Shown: positions 1 to 8,140, counted from the stretch's first letter. The stretch: 64,000 bases of DNA from Niastella sp. OAS944 (GCA_024809215.1 JANUBW010000009.1:372001-436000), one strand, 5' to 3'. A program made the numbers and translations. The notes: generated by a model from the sequence alone, not told the origin.

Positions 1-505
1 TACAATTCGGATTAGTATTTCCTTCGCTGATCCATACTGTTTCTGAAACAGGAGGTTCGGAAGTGTATTGGTGCATATAGGCCCTGGCGCCACGTACGTG
101 TTTTACACTGATGGTAACTTCGCCGGGCGGGCCTAATTCCACAAACAGCTTGGGAATGTCTGGCATTGATTTTACATCTGCCTGACCCAAAATGTCGAAC
201 CCGCTACTTAATAACATAGCTTCGTCGCCGTTACCGCTAAGGGTTACATAGCTATCAAGTTCAGTAAGCAGGGCTGCTATTTCTGCCTTCAGCCCTTTTT
301 TAATAGCTACCATTTCCTTGTCGCGTCCCCTTGCATTTACCAGGGAGGCGTCATATGCCGGCAGCTTTTCTTCCAGTTTAGACAATGCTACGGGCGGGTT
401 GGGATACTTTGGATTGTTTTTTAGTTTCTCAACTACCCGTTTGGATGTTGTTGCAAGATCGCTGTCGCGTTCACGTCTGTATTTTTTTAAAACTCGCTTT
501 TTCAT
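1..505 (-). CDS. Partial hypothetical protein, Chitinophagaceae fibronectin-III-like family
   Basis: The reading frame is open from the ATG at 505 to the left edge, so about 168 residues are visible and the C-terminus is outside the window. The start MKKRVLKKYRRERDSD is followed by a helical, charged segment (roughly residues 15-85) and then a beta-rich part containing LFVELGPPGEVTISVKHV, which ends in a tryptophan-containing strand. This layout matches a family of small uncharacterised Chitinophagaceae proteins with a fibronectin-III-like C-terminal half. That assignment is from memory of the family, not a search. It is preceded by a very good promoter (678-710). No signal peptide is visible, so it is probably cytoplasmic. 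Function unknown. Confidence 0.75.
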   Translation of the reverse strand, partial: MKKRVLKKYRRERDSDLATTSKRVVEKLKNNPKYPNPPVALSKLEEKLPAYDASLVNARGRDKEMVAIKKGLKAEIAALLTELDSYVTLSGNGDEAMLLSSGFDILGQADVKSMPDIPKLFVELGPPGEVTISVKHVRGARAYMHQYTSEPPVSETVWISEGNTNPNC

Positions 506-677
506 TGTTCAAGTTTTAGATTGTTGGAAAAAATTGTTACACGCCACAGGGCCGGATGTTTCAGCTTATTGGCCAATAATGCTGTAAAGACTACGATAGA
601 TTTTCTTCATTTGCTGTTGGATTCCTTACACTAGTACAGTAAAATCGGTTGTTCATATCTGTTTGTCTTTGTTAAAA

Positions 678-710
678 CAAATATACGGAGGTCAAAAAGC
701 GGTTTCCAAA
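678..710 (-). promoter_or_regulatory. Bacteroidota-type promoter for the left-edge gene
   Basis: On the minus strand a -33 TTTG (707-710) is followed by 21 nt and a perfect -7 box TATATTTG (678-685), which fits the Bacteroidota consensus TTTG-N19-21-TAnnTTTG. It predicts a transcript start near 671 and a leader of about 165 nt before the ATG at 505. Confidence 0.65.
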
Positions 711-930
711 TGCAATTTGGAAAAGTGGCGGCATTTGACGCTTATGACGCAAATAGTTGTCCGAACCCTGGTAAAACCTGATCATCGTCAGGAAAATTAA
801 TGTCATTGTTGGCTGAAGATGGTGTGTTTTAGAATGTGTATGAAGGTGTATGATTAAGCAAAAACGGTTTGCTAACCGAATATTCATCATAACATGTGTG
901 AAATGATCAAAAGTTGTTGTAGCGTGATCG

Positions 931-1665
931 TTGTTTTTCAGATCAGGATCGTTGCCTGCATGTTGCGTTCAAATGCCTGCTTGTTATTCCAGTTTTACAA
1001 GCGTATTTTTTATTGATCCCGTTGTGTTGTGCATCAAATACATTGTTATCGGCATTCATTTCGTTGGCTCAACGCTCAGGAAATGTTGCAATGACCCGGT
1101 TTTCACTCAGCAATGGACCATTGCAAAAATGAGATGGTCATTGCAAGCCGGACGGTGGTCATTGCTTGTATGAAATGACTCATTGCTTGCGTACAACGAA
1201 CCAAAGTTTACATGCAGTTTTATAAATTCGGCTGCTTTTTGTCCATTACAGGTGAGCCGTGGAGCATCGCAAGCGATGTTTGATGTAATTGCTGCGAACA
1301 ATTACTTGTTACAAGTGCGCTGTGAATCGTTGCAGCCAGGCAACGGTCACGTGTCAGCAGGCAATGGTCATTGCAGGTTTGCAACGTTCGTTGCAGGTAA
1401 TGAATGAAGTGAATACAGCGTATTGGAGGGCGTTGCAGGCAGTAAGCGGGTTGTTACAAGTTTGTAATATGCTGTGTCAGTTGAATGGTGAGTAATAGCA
1501 GATGATTTGAAGTGGCTATGCAACAGGCGGAGGTTCATCGCACACGAGCAATGACCTTGCATCATCTTGCAATGGACATTGCATACATGAAACGATCTTG
1601 AACACGCAAGTAATGAGGTCGTTACATGCAACCGTACCTCATTTACAGGTATGCAATGAGGTGCG
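931..1665. repeat. Degenerate tandem array of about 21-bp units, TTRCA-phased
   Basis: A TTGCA/TTACA-like pentamer recurs every 20-22 bp. Hand-counted positions include 931, 952, 973, 995, 1022, 1043, 1064, 1086, 1121, 1141, 1162, 1183, 1246, 1267, 1289, 1309, 1330, 1371, 1391, 1433, 1454, 1496, 1518, 1538, 1557, 1579, 1599, 1622 and 1643. The best-preserved units suggest the consensus TTGCAGGyATGnAAyGGTCR, partly self-complementary (TTGCA...TGCAA). Because the period wavers, reading frame is lost between units, so the short open frames here (with Leu-Gln heptads) are not credible genes. It fills most of the gene-free stretch 506-1681. It is not a CRISPR: there is no division into conserved repeat and unique spacer. 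Confidence 0.6.
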
Positions 1666-1681
1666 GTCAAAGAGAATGATG

Positions 1682-2047
1682 TTATTTTTTATCACGTTTG
1701 ACCTCTTTCGGGTATTCATGAGGTATCAGGTATAGGGCCTGATGCACTACATGTTCAGGAAGGCCAGATTCCCTGATGAATTCTTCTACAGAAACGAATT
1801 GTCCCTTTTTCTTGTTCAATTTTTCTCGTAACCAGGCCATGTAGCGTTGGGCTGTACGTTTTTTCATGCCAAGCATTCGCTCAAAGTCGCTGGTTTCAAT
1901 AATTATCCTTTCTGCCGGCTTACAGTAAGGAAGTATTCCTTTTTTTTGTAGCCGCATTACATAGGCTACTTCATTCTGCATCCATTTAATTAGTTTCTTA
2001 AGCATTGCTGGCTTAAACATGGGGCCGCCTTTGGGTTTGTCTGGCAT
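1682..2047 (-). CDS. Hypothetical protein with helix-turn-helix-like region
   Basis: A 121-residue basic protein with no signal peptide or membrane segment. The central part, RMLGMKKRTAQRYMAWLRE, reads like a helix-turn-helix recognition region. It is followed by the Lys-rich linker LNKKKGQF and a second helical segment VSVEEFIRESGLPEHVV. Small proteins of this kind occur next to mobile or accessory DNA in Bacteroidota, but I do not recognise a named family. The gene ends about 17 bp from the right end of the 21-bp array and is transcribed towards it. DNA binding is inferred only from the sequence pattern. Confidence 0.6.
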   Translation of the reverse strand: MPDKPKGGPMFKPAMLKKLIKWMQNEVAYVMRLQKKGILPYCKPAERIIIETSDFERMLGMKKRTAQRYMAWLREKLNKKKGQFVSVEEFIRESGLPEHVVHQALYLIPHEYPKEVKRDKK

Positions 2048-2383
2048 GTTAGTGTTGTTTTGTGGTTAGTAAATATGAGATCGCTAACTAATCAGCCTGC
2101 CAGGGATTTGACTATGGTCAAAAAGGTTAGAATGTAGGGGTATCATCTAAGTTAGTTTCAGTTTTTGATTGTAGGTACGTGAAAAACACCTTTTTTGTTA
2201 AATTCGGAGGTTAGAATAATGGTGGGTGTGTTTGTTACGCAAATGAAAGCTGTGGTTCGTTTGTTCTTTTGGGAAATAGTAATATCTTCATACTCTATTT
2301 TTTCCACCAACCCAGCCACATATTTCCCTTCAATTTTGCAATAAATTATTAATGGTTAATTGAATTAATTAGTAACAGCAGTT
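2048..2383. other. Divergent intergenic region, no gene
   Basis: AT-rich spacer between the minus-strand HTH-like gene and the plus-strand membrane-protein gene. No open frame of useful length, tRNA or convincing terminator is visible. It must hold the promoters of both flanking genes, but no perfect TAnnTTTG box stands close to either start. Confidence 0.4.
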
Positions 2384-2908
2384 ATGGCTAAGGGAAGCTC
2401 CAAAAAAGGCTCAAACGTCAGTCAAAAAGCAGAAACAAATAGTGGGAATGTCTACCAGGCTAACGGGAATATTATAATTAAAGAATCGGAAACCAAGCCT
2501 CCGGATAAAACAAAATGGTTAAGCACTACCCAATCTGTTGTTACTATTTTGGGTACTATGGTTGCAATAATCATTGGCGTGTTCATTACAATATCTGAAA
2601 AACTTGGTTGCAATACATCAAAGCCTACAATTGTTAAAAATGACTCTATTGACAAAAAGCCAATTATTCTGATAACAGGTATTATAAGAGATAGAAAAAC
2701 TAAAAATGGTGTTCCAAACGCTTACATTACAAGCGATATTAACTTAAAGGATACTGTTATTACTAACAGTGACGGCACTTTCCAATTTGAAGCGTCTGGA
2801 AATGTCGGTCAATCAATTCGTGTTTATGTTCAGGCTGATAGCTATCACTCACGCAATGAATATCATTCGTTAGGATTACCTATAGATATTGAATTGGATA
2901 AAAGATGA
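2384..2908 (+). CDS. Single-pass membrane protein with carboxypeptidase-regulatory-like domain
   Basis: A 174-residue protein. The N-terminal 45 residues are polar (including SGNVYQANGNIII). A transmembrane helix follows at about residues 51-70 (VVTILGTMVAIIIGVFI). The C-terminal 80 residues form a beta-sandwich of the carboxypeptidase-regulatory/CnaB type (ITGIIRDRKTKNGVPNAYI, then NSDGTFQFEASG). The N-terminus is probably cytoplasmic and the beta domain periplasmic. The stop codon overlaps the start of the next gene by 4 nt (ATGA), so the two are translationally coupled and probably act together. The Gly-Asn/Gln N-terminal pattern resembles tails seen in some conflict-system proteins, but that is only a resemblance. 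Function unknown. Confidence 0.7.
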   Translation: MAKGSSKKGSNVSQKAETNSGNVYQANGNIIIKESETKPPDKTKWLSTTQSVVTILGTMVAIIIGVFITISEKLGCNTSKPTIVKNDSIDKKPIILITGIIRDRKTKNGVPNAYITSDINLKDTVITNSDGTFQFEASGNVGQSIRVYVQADSYHSRNEYHSLGLPIDIELDKR

Positions 2909-5277
2909 AATTATTTCTTATTAGTATACTGCTGCATAGTTCTTTTGCAATAATGGCTCAAATAAGCCTTAAAGGAGTTGTGACAAATGACGCATGTGGA
3001 AAGGGCTATAAGCAAAAGGGATGTCTGCTGTTTAAAAATATTAGGGTAAGTATTGGAGCATTCGGGACATCTACTGATAATAACGGATATTTTGTAATAG
3101 ACTTGCCTTCAGCCTATACTGCGGGTAGTGAGGTTATTGCAAATGTTGATGTGCCAGGTTATTCAATTTATATGCCTTTGTATGGAAGATTTAATTTAAC
3201 CAATTCCCTTTTAGATAATGTCTTTGAACAAAGGATTATTCTATTGCCAAAAGGAAGCCTTAAGCATTTAACAAATGAAAGTATTATTGCTTTCATTAAT
3301 AATATTTCAAAAAGGGAAGCTGAAAAAGCAAAATCAGAGAGAGAAAGTTCTTTGGCCAATTTTGAGATTTATTTTCAGGAGTTTGCAAATTTTCATGGTT
3401 TAACCAGAGAGCAGGTTAAGATAACTATTGATAAATGGGCAAATACTGATTCTATTAAAAATGCAACCAGCAACCTTGCTTTACAGGCTGCAAGAAGTTA
3501 TTATCTCAAAGATTTTAAGAAGGCATCGATAACTTATGAGAAAGCTGGTTCAATGGTAGCCGTAGATCTGGATAATAATTTAGATGAAATTAACAGGAAA
3601 ATTAAGGACGTCAGATCCAAAATTGATTCATGTTGCAATTATTTTATTCTTGCTGGGTATAGTGCTAGTGAAGCCAATGATTTTAAAAGGGCACTAAAGA
3701 TGTATGACAGCGCACAGAACACTGTTACCTTGTCTGATACTTTGCAGAAGATATATGGTTCGTTCCAAACTTTAAAATGGAAGATCAAAGATGCACAAGC
3801 TATAGCGTATTATAATGAAGGTATTCGAACTAAAGGAAAACAGTGCATGGAATTACTATCCAAGGCAGTAGAAGCTTATCGTAATGCTCTAGTTGTATAC
3901 ACAAAAGAAGATTTACCACAGAGTTGGGCAATGACGCAAAATAATCTTGGAGTTGCCCTCAAAAATCAAGGGACTCGTACTATTGGAGGAGAGGGAACTG
4001 CTCTTCTTGCCCAGGCTGTATCAGCCTTTTGTGCCGCCCTAGAAGTATATACAAAGAAAGATTTACCACAAGAATGGGCTACGACGCATAATAATCTGGG
4101 AAATACACTTGAAGATCAGGGTGCCCGAAACAATGGCCCTGCTGGAGCAGCACTTCTTGATCAGGCGATAGCAGCTTTTCGAACAGTTCTGGAAGTTAGG
4201 ACAAAAGAAAATTTGCCGCGGGACTGGGCCAATACGCAAAATAGCTTGGGAGGAGCACTTAGCTATCAGGGCTCCCACGTAAAGGGGCCTGAAGGTGCTA
4301 ACCTTCTTGCTCAGGCAGTAGCCGCTTTTCGAGCTGCCCTAGAAGTTTGGACAAAAGAAGAATTACCACAAGAATGGGCTATGACGCAAAATAACTTGGG
4401 GATTGCACTTAGCCATCTGGCGTCCCGAGCTATAGGGTCTGAGGGTACCAATCTTCTTGCACAGGCAGTAACCGCTTTTCGAGCTGCCCTAGAAGTTAGG
4501 ACAAAAGAAGAATTACCACAAAAATGGGCTACGACGCAACAAAACCTGGGAAATGTACTTTATAATCTCGGTAGTCGCACTGAAGGGTCTGAAGGTTCAG
4601 ATCTTCTTATGCAGGCGGTATTATCCCTTCGCGCTGCCTTGGAAGTTACGACAAAAGAATATTTACCGCAAAAATGGGCTGATATACAAAATAGCCTGGG
4701 AGTTGCACTTAACTATCAAGGTATCCGCTCAAAGAGGCCTGAATGTTATGTCCTTCTTGCTCAAGCGGTAACTGCGTTTCGACTTGCTTTGGAAGTTCGA
4801 ACAAAAGAAGATTTGCCGCGGGACTGGGCCTGTACGCAAAATAACCTAGGAAATGCACTTTGCTATCAAGGAGCTCTCACCATGGAACCTGAAGGTACTG
4901 ACCTTCTTGTGCAGGCGGAAGTTGCCTTTCAAGCAGCCCTGGAAATATATACAAAAGAAGACTTGCCACAAGACTGGGCAATGACGCAAAATAACCTGGG
5001 AAGTGCACTTAAATATCAGGCGCTCCTCACCAATGGCTCTAAGAGTAATGTTCTTATTGGACAGGCCGTAGCAGCTTATTGCGCGGCCCTTGAAATATTT
5101 ACTAAAGACGATTCGCCTAAGAAATGGGCAGATGTGCATAAAAATCTGGCATTTTTATACTTGGCTATTAAGCAGTGGGATTTAGCGCTTCAACACCTTG
5201 AAAAGATTCATAGCATATTTCCTGAATTTGTTGAAGAAACAATAATGCAAATCGAAAACGAAAGACTTAAGAAATGA
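2905..5277 (+). CDS. Secreted tetratricopeptide-repeat protein with nine 50-residue repeats
   Basis: A 790-residue protein. A signal peptide (MKLFLISILLHSSFAIMAQ) is followed by a carboxypeptidase-regulatory-like beta domain (about residues 20-115, with TDNNGYFVIDLPSA), a helical region with irregular TPR-like pairs (120-320), and nine repeats of 50 residues with the core TKEDLPQxWAxTQNNLG and a partner helix ALLAQAVxAFRAALEV. This TPR type is well known from CHAT-protease-linked and STAND-type proteins, where it acts as a protein-binding scaffold. Here no enzymatic domain is attached and the protein is exported, so a periplasmic or surface scaffold is inferred. It is translationally coupled to the upstream membrane protein, which carries a similar beta domain. 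Confidence 0.85.
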   Translation: MKLFLISILLHSSFAIMAQISLKGVVTNDACGKGYKQKGCLLFKNIRVSIGAFGTSTDNNGYFVIDLPSAYTAGSEVIANVDVPGYSIYMPLYGRFNLTNSLLDNVFEQRIILLPKGSLKHLTNESIIAFINNISKREAEKAKSERESSLANFEIYFQEFANFHGLTREQVKITIDKWANTDSIKNATSNLALQAARSYYLKDFKKASITYEKAGSMVAVDLDNNLDEINRKIKDVRSKIDSCCNYFILAGYSASEANDFKRALKMYDSAQNTVTLSDTLQKIYGSFQTLKWKIKDAQAIAYYNEGIRTKGKQCMELLSKAVEAYRNALVVYTKEDLPQSWAMTQNNLGVALKNQGTRTIGGEGTALLAQAVSAFCAALEVYTKKDLPQEWATTHNNLGNTLEDQGARNNGPAGAALLDQAIAAFRTVLEVRTKENLPRDWANTQNSLGGALSYQGSHVKGPEGANLLAQAVAAFRAALEVWTKEELPQEWAMTQNNLGIALSHLASRAIGSEGTNLLAQAVTAFRAALEVRTKEELPQKWATTQQNLGNVLYNLGSRTEGSEGSDLLMQAVLSLRAALEVTTKEYLPQKWADIQNSLGVALNYQGIRSKRPECYVLLAQAVTAFRLALEVRTKEDLPRDWACTQNNLGNALCYQGALTMEPEGTDLLVQAEVAFQAALEIYTKEDLPQDWAMTQNNLGSALKYQALLTNGSKSNVLIGQAVAAYCAALEIFTKDDSPKKWADVHKNLAFLYLAIKQWDLALQHLEKIHSIFPEFVEETIMQIENERLKK
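3901..5150 (+). repeat. Nine in-frame 150-bp repeats inside the TPR gene
   Basis: The motif acaaaagaaga(a/t)ttaccrca begins at 3901, 4051, 4201, 4351, 4501, 4651, 4801, 4951 and 5101, a spacing of exactly 150 bp each time with no indels. Adjacent copies (for example 4351 and 4501) are very similar at DNA level, suggesting recent duplication or gene conversion. Divergence is greatest in the last copy. Confidence 0.9.
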
Positions 5278-5362
5278 ATTAGTGTGATGCTGAGAGTTGT
5301 ATTGTTTTTTACCAAAGTAACGCGTTATTTTAGCAGAAATTTGTCTTCTTACTTTAAACCCT

Positions 5363-5956
5363 ATGTCACAAGCAATAGAAATTTCAATTAAATCCTTATT
5401 TCCTGAGAGGCATCGCCACCTTATAATCAATCCTGCCTATATGGAACTTGATGATAATACCAGGTTTGAGAAGAATGAAATAACAGCCTTTCGTTATGGA
5501 GTGAAATGGATAAGAGGGTACCAGTTAGTAATTGGTCGCATTTATGTAGTTGAAATTCAATCGTCAGGTAAAAGAACGATTAATATAAGGCTCAAGTCAT
5601 TATATGGAATTAACAAAAAGGTCATTGGCAAGCAATACCTGGCAATAGTTAACGCAATTGCCGATAATTACTTTGATGATATTGCAAGATCATACCTGAA
5701 ACAATTCGAAAACAATGAGCCATTTAAAGTTGAAGATGTATATTTTAATACTGAAGGGCTTTCTTGGAATAAAAATATGCCGCTTATTAAATGGGATGAT
5801 GTAGGAACAAAAGCATATCGAACATATTATTCTATTTTTTCGAAATCAAATCCTACAATTTATAAAACCTTTGAATGCCTGACAGACTGGAACACGGGAA
5901 TGATTTATAGTGTATCAAGAAGTATTCTTATGGGTAAAGGGTTGTATAAAGAATAA
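5363..5956 (+). CDS. Hypothetical protein, orphan
   Basis: A 197-residue protein without signal peptide or clear membrane segment. The central beta-rich part (about residues 38-95: FRYGVKWIRGYQLVIGRIY, then SGKRTINIRLKSLYGINK) alternates strands in a way that recalls bacterial PH-like domains. The C-terminal part has aromatic-rich stretches (YRTYYSIFSKSNP). No family is recognised with confidence. It follows the TPR gene by 85 bp on the same strand and may share its transcript. Confidence 0.65.
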   Translation: MSQAIEISIKSLFPERHRHLIINPAYMELDDNTRFEKNEITAFRYGVKWIRGYQLVIGRIYVVEIQSSGKRTINIRLKSLYGINKKVIGKQYLAIVNAIADNYFDDIARSYLKQFENNEPFKVEDVYFNTEGLSWNKNMPLIKWDDVGTKAYRTYYSIFSKSNPTIYKTFECLTDWNTGMIYSVSRSILMGKGLYKE

Positions 5957-6067
5957 GATTTTTGCATTATCTTTAATTTCTTGCAATTGATTTTCCCTGA
6001 AATGGTAAATGGCTTCCCCAAATTATTAAGCAGTAAAAATATTCCATCATCTTAAATTATTTATTGT

Positions 6068-6208
6068 ATGGATTACAAGTTGTATCTCCAAAACAGACTT
6101 GATCTAAATGCTGATTCGGATACCTTGCCTGGTACTATCTTCGCTTATATTTTGTATGAAACAAAAGAAGCTGAAGCCAATGCTGATGGTGGTGAAGCTA
6201 AATGTTAA
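6068..6208 (+). CDS. Small open reading frame, 46 residues
   Basis: ATG at 6068, TAA at 6206-6208, preceded by an AT-rich stretch typical of Bacteroidota gene starts. The product begins MDYKLYLQNRLDLNADSD and ends in an acidic Ala/Gly-rich tail with a terminal cysteine (ADGGEAKC). Charge and length fit a small regulatory or peptide-precursor protein, but no maturation enzyme is adjacent. It could be a chance frame; the ordinary start context and the orientation with the upstream genes favour a real gene only weakly. Confidence 0.4.
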   Translation: MDYKLYLQNRLDLNADSDTLPGTIFAYILYETKEAEANADGGEAKC

Positions 6209-6262
6209 TGTTGCGTAAACATAAATAAACGGCCTGGCTGAGAGAAGTCAGAAAAGCCATAC

Positions 6263-6628
6263 TTAAGTCTTATTGGCTAAAGCGAGCCGAATATACTCAG
6301 CCAATTCATGCACCCCTTTAATGAACTGGTTGTCTTGAAGAAGCGCATTGGCTCTTTCTGTTTGAATTTCGGTTTCCTTATTATATATGACACTCACATA
6401 TTTTTCACCTGCAATTACCTTACAAGTCTTTTTATAGGGATGAACAAATAGCGTAATATGGTTCTCTGGGTTCTTTAATGCCCATTTATGAAGCCTGATA
6501 AGTTCTTGTTCTGAGAAATCTTCATCTCTTACAATGCCAATTGATAAAACATTTCCCCCGATATCTTTTAGAATTCTATTAAATGCAAGAAAATGAAATT
6601 GTGAATTACCTCTGGTTTTCAGACCCAT
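6263..6628 (-). CDS. Small protein resembling TPM/DUF5130 domain
   Basis: From the ATG at 6628 the product is 121 residues. The core, LHKWALKNPENHITLFVHPYK, then CKVIAGEKYVSVI, and a helix ending FIKGVHELAEYI, follows the order of the TPM-phosphatase-like/DUF5130 fold (helix, hydrophobic strand, residual GxE-like turn, paired helices). The frame stays open upstream to a TTG at 6727 placed directly after a stop codon, giving 34 more residues (KKRLYPIWIIKLRIVLS). That longer start is possible but unusual, so a 5'-truncated gene cannot be excluded. The downstream gene end faces the small ORF at 6068-6208. Function unknown. Confidence 0.5.
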   Translation of the reverse strand: MGLKTRGNSQFHFLAFNRILKDIGGNVLSIGIVRDEDFSEQELIRLHKWALKNPENHITLFVHPYKKTCKVIAGEKYVSVIYNKETEIQTERANALLQDNQFIKGVHELAEYIRLALANKT

Positions 6629-7058
6629 TGCCGATCTTACTTGATACAATCTGTACGATAAGACTATGCGGAGTTTGATGATCCATATTGGATATAATCT
6701 TTTCTTTATTTCGGCTTTAAGATTCAATTAGGGTTGCTTTAGGGGTTATCTGAAATTGTCTGGTTGTGTGAATATAAACATACTTATTTTTTCGTCTTAT
6801 CCAAATACTCGAAAGAGAGAAAAATATGTGAACTGTAAAAAAAGGGCGCAACACCTGAAGATTATGCTTTGAACGCCTAGCCACACTTTCTGAACGCCTA
6901 CCTTTCAGCTTCAAATACCCAGGCAACGCTCTTACAGGTCAGATGTCCGTCTGATAAACAGTAGCACATGTAATAATTCATTCTACTTACTATCGCGAAC
7001 AATTGCCAATGCTTTTACGTCAGGCAACATATTTTCAGTTGAATATGGTCTAAACAAC
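6629..7058. other. Gene-poor stretch
   Basis: No convincing gene. The frame upstream of 6628 may be an N-terminal extension of the preceding small protein. A 9-bp direct repeat GAACGCCTA occurs at 6871 and 6892, 21 bp apart. No terminator or tRNA was seen. Confidence 0.35.
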
Positions 7059-7424
7059 TTAACTCCTCATACTCTCCCTGATCTTTTCCCTGTGTTGCTG
7101 CCCCCATGCAGTTAACTCACGCAATACGCTTTTTAATGTTTGGCTATATGCGGTTGCTTCATAAATGATGGTAACAGGCCGCGTAGCATGTACATTGCGT
7201 TTAATAAATTCATTTAATTCCAGATCTTTTAACTCCTGCGCCAGAATTTTTGGAGATATACCACTGAGCTCATTTTGTATTTCATTGAACCGTTTCGGTG
7301 ATTGCACCAGACATAAAATTAACGGTAATTTCCACTTCCCGCCAAGCACATATAAAGCATCAAGCACATACTTGAGCGAATTGTTGCAGTCATCCTTGCC
7401 GGGGATATTATCAATTGTCAACAT
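7059..7424 (-). CDS. HxlR-family winged-helix transcriptional regulator
   Basis: A 121-residue HxlR/DUF24 regulator. Typical elements are visible in order: N-terminal cysteine (DDCNN, about residue 13), ALYVLGGKWKLPLILCL, the recognition region RFNEIQNELSGISPKILAQELKDLE, the wing with RNVHATRPVTIIYEAT, and the closing helix SVLRELTAWGQQHRE. HxlR proteins often sense reactive aldehydes, quinones or oxidants through the N-terminal cysteine. Divergent transcription from the azoreductase gene suggests it controls that gene. The start ATG lies 4 nt after a TAACTTTG -7 box, suggesting a leaderless mRNA. Confidence 0.92.
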   Translation of the reverse strand: MLTIDNIPGKDDCNNSLKYVLDALYVLGGKWKLPLILCLVQSPKRFNEIQNELSGISPKILAQELKDLELNEFIKRNVHATRPVTIIYEATAYSQTLKSVLRELTAWGQQHREKIRESMRS

Positions 7425-7428
7425 TTCT

Positions 7429-7509
7429 CAAAGTTAGTGACTTTCATAAATGTAACTGCTTTCCTTTAGGTAAGTGCTATCTTTTTGATAGTTGCCCGCT
7501 CTACTTTTG
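7429..7509. promoter_or_regulatory. Divergent promoters and inverted repeat between hxlR-like gene and azoR
   Basis: Minus strand: -7 box TAACTTTG at 7429-7436, 4 nt before the regulator ATG. Plus strand: -7 box TACTTTTG at 7502-7509, 28 nt before the azoR ATG. A palindrome CTATC-TTTTT-GATAG at 7477-7491 covers the expected -33 region of azoR, and a GTAAC element lies at 7452. The palindrome is a plausible operator for the regulator. Confidence 0.5.
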
Positions 7510-7537
7510 TTTGCCGAAAAACATCTAAATAATTTTT

Positions 7538-8140
7538 ATGAAACGTATCCTCCATTTAATTTCAAGCATTCAGGGAGATCGATCTTATAGCATCAAATTG
7601 GGCAAAGCCATCGTTGAAAAATTGATAGAAAAGTATCCTGGCAGCACTGTGGAAGAATTGAACCTGGTTAACCTGGATATTCCGCATCTCAATGCAACTA
7701 TCCTTCAGTCTATGGTTACTCCCGGCGACCAATTGACTGCTGAAGCAAAGGAGTTGGTGCGGTATTCAGACGCCTATGTAAAACAGTTGATGGCATCAGA
7801 TATCATTGTTATTGGCGCCCCGCTTATTAACTTCACTATTCCTACAACGCTAAAATCGTGGATCGACCATATTACGCGCCCCGGAATAACATTTAGTTAT
7901 AATCAAAATGGACCGGTAGGTATGGTAACCGGTAAAAAGGTGTATGTGGCCATGTCTTCTGGCGGTGTTTATTCGGATGGACCTTCTAAAGCCAATGATT
8001 TCGTAGCTCCTTATCTGAAAGCATTCCTTGGTTTTTTAGGGATGACAGATCTCACGGTTTTTCGTGCAGAAGGCGTAAAAGTTCCGGGCTTAAGCGAACA
8101 TGCCCTTGAAAAAGGTATTGCAAGTATTGTGATCGATTAA
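7538..8140 (+). CDS. azoR: FMN-dependent NADH:quinone oxidoreductase / azoreductase
   Basis: A 200-residue flavodoxin-fold protein of the AzoR family, close to the usual 200 residues. The N-terminal FMN phosphate loop SSIQGDRSYSIKLG, the central GAPLINFTIPTTLKSWIDHI with the downstream RPGITFSYN, and the strand KKVYVAMSSGGVYSD are the family hallmarks. Members reduce quinones and azo compounds with NAD(P)H in two-electron steps and protect against electrophile stress. The divergent HxlR regulator fits an inducible quinone-detoxification unit. Confidence 0.93.
   Translation: MKRILHLISSIQGDRSYSIKLGKAIVEKLIEKYPGSTVEELNLVNLDIPHLNATILQSMVTPGDQLTAEAKELVRYSDAYVKQLMASDIIVIGAPLINFTIPTTLKSWIDHITRPGITFSYNQNGPVGMVTGKKVYVAMSSGGVYSDGPSKANDFVAPYLKAFLGFLGMTDLTVFRAEGVKVPGLSEHALEKGIASIVID

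Noticed and set aside
672-890. 72-residue minus-strand ORF
   Set aside because: It covers the promoter of the left-edge gene and its product has no recognisable pattern.
931-1665. CRISPR array
   Set aside because: The units are only about 21 bp with gradual degeneration throughout; there is no conserved repeat separated by unique spacers and no cas gene.
1183-1670. Short ORFs with Leu-Gln heptads on both strands inside the repeat array
   Set aside because: The heptad pattern is a by-product of the 21-bp period. Frames break wherever a unit is 20 or 22 bp, and none has a credible start context.
6871-6900. Direct repeat GAACGCCTA twice, 21 bp apart, as a mobile-element footprint
   Set aside because: Only two 9-bp copies and no transposase or inverted ends nearby; likely chance.
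6717-6926. 69-residue minus-strand ORF before the DUF5130-like gene
   Set aside because: Low-complexity basic and aromatic composition, overlap with the next frame, no start signal.
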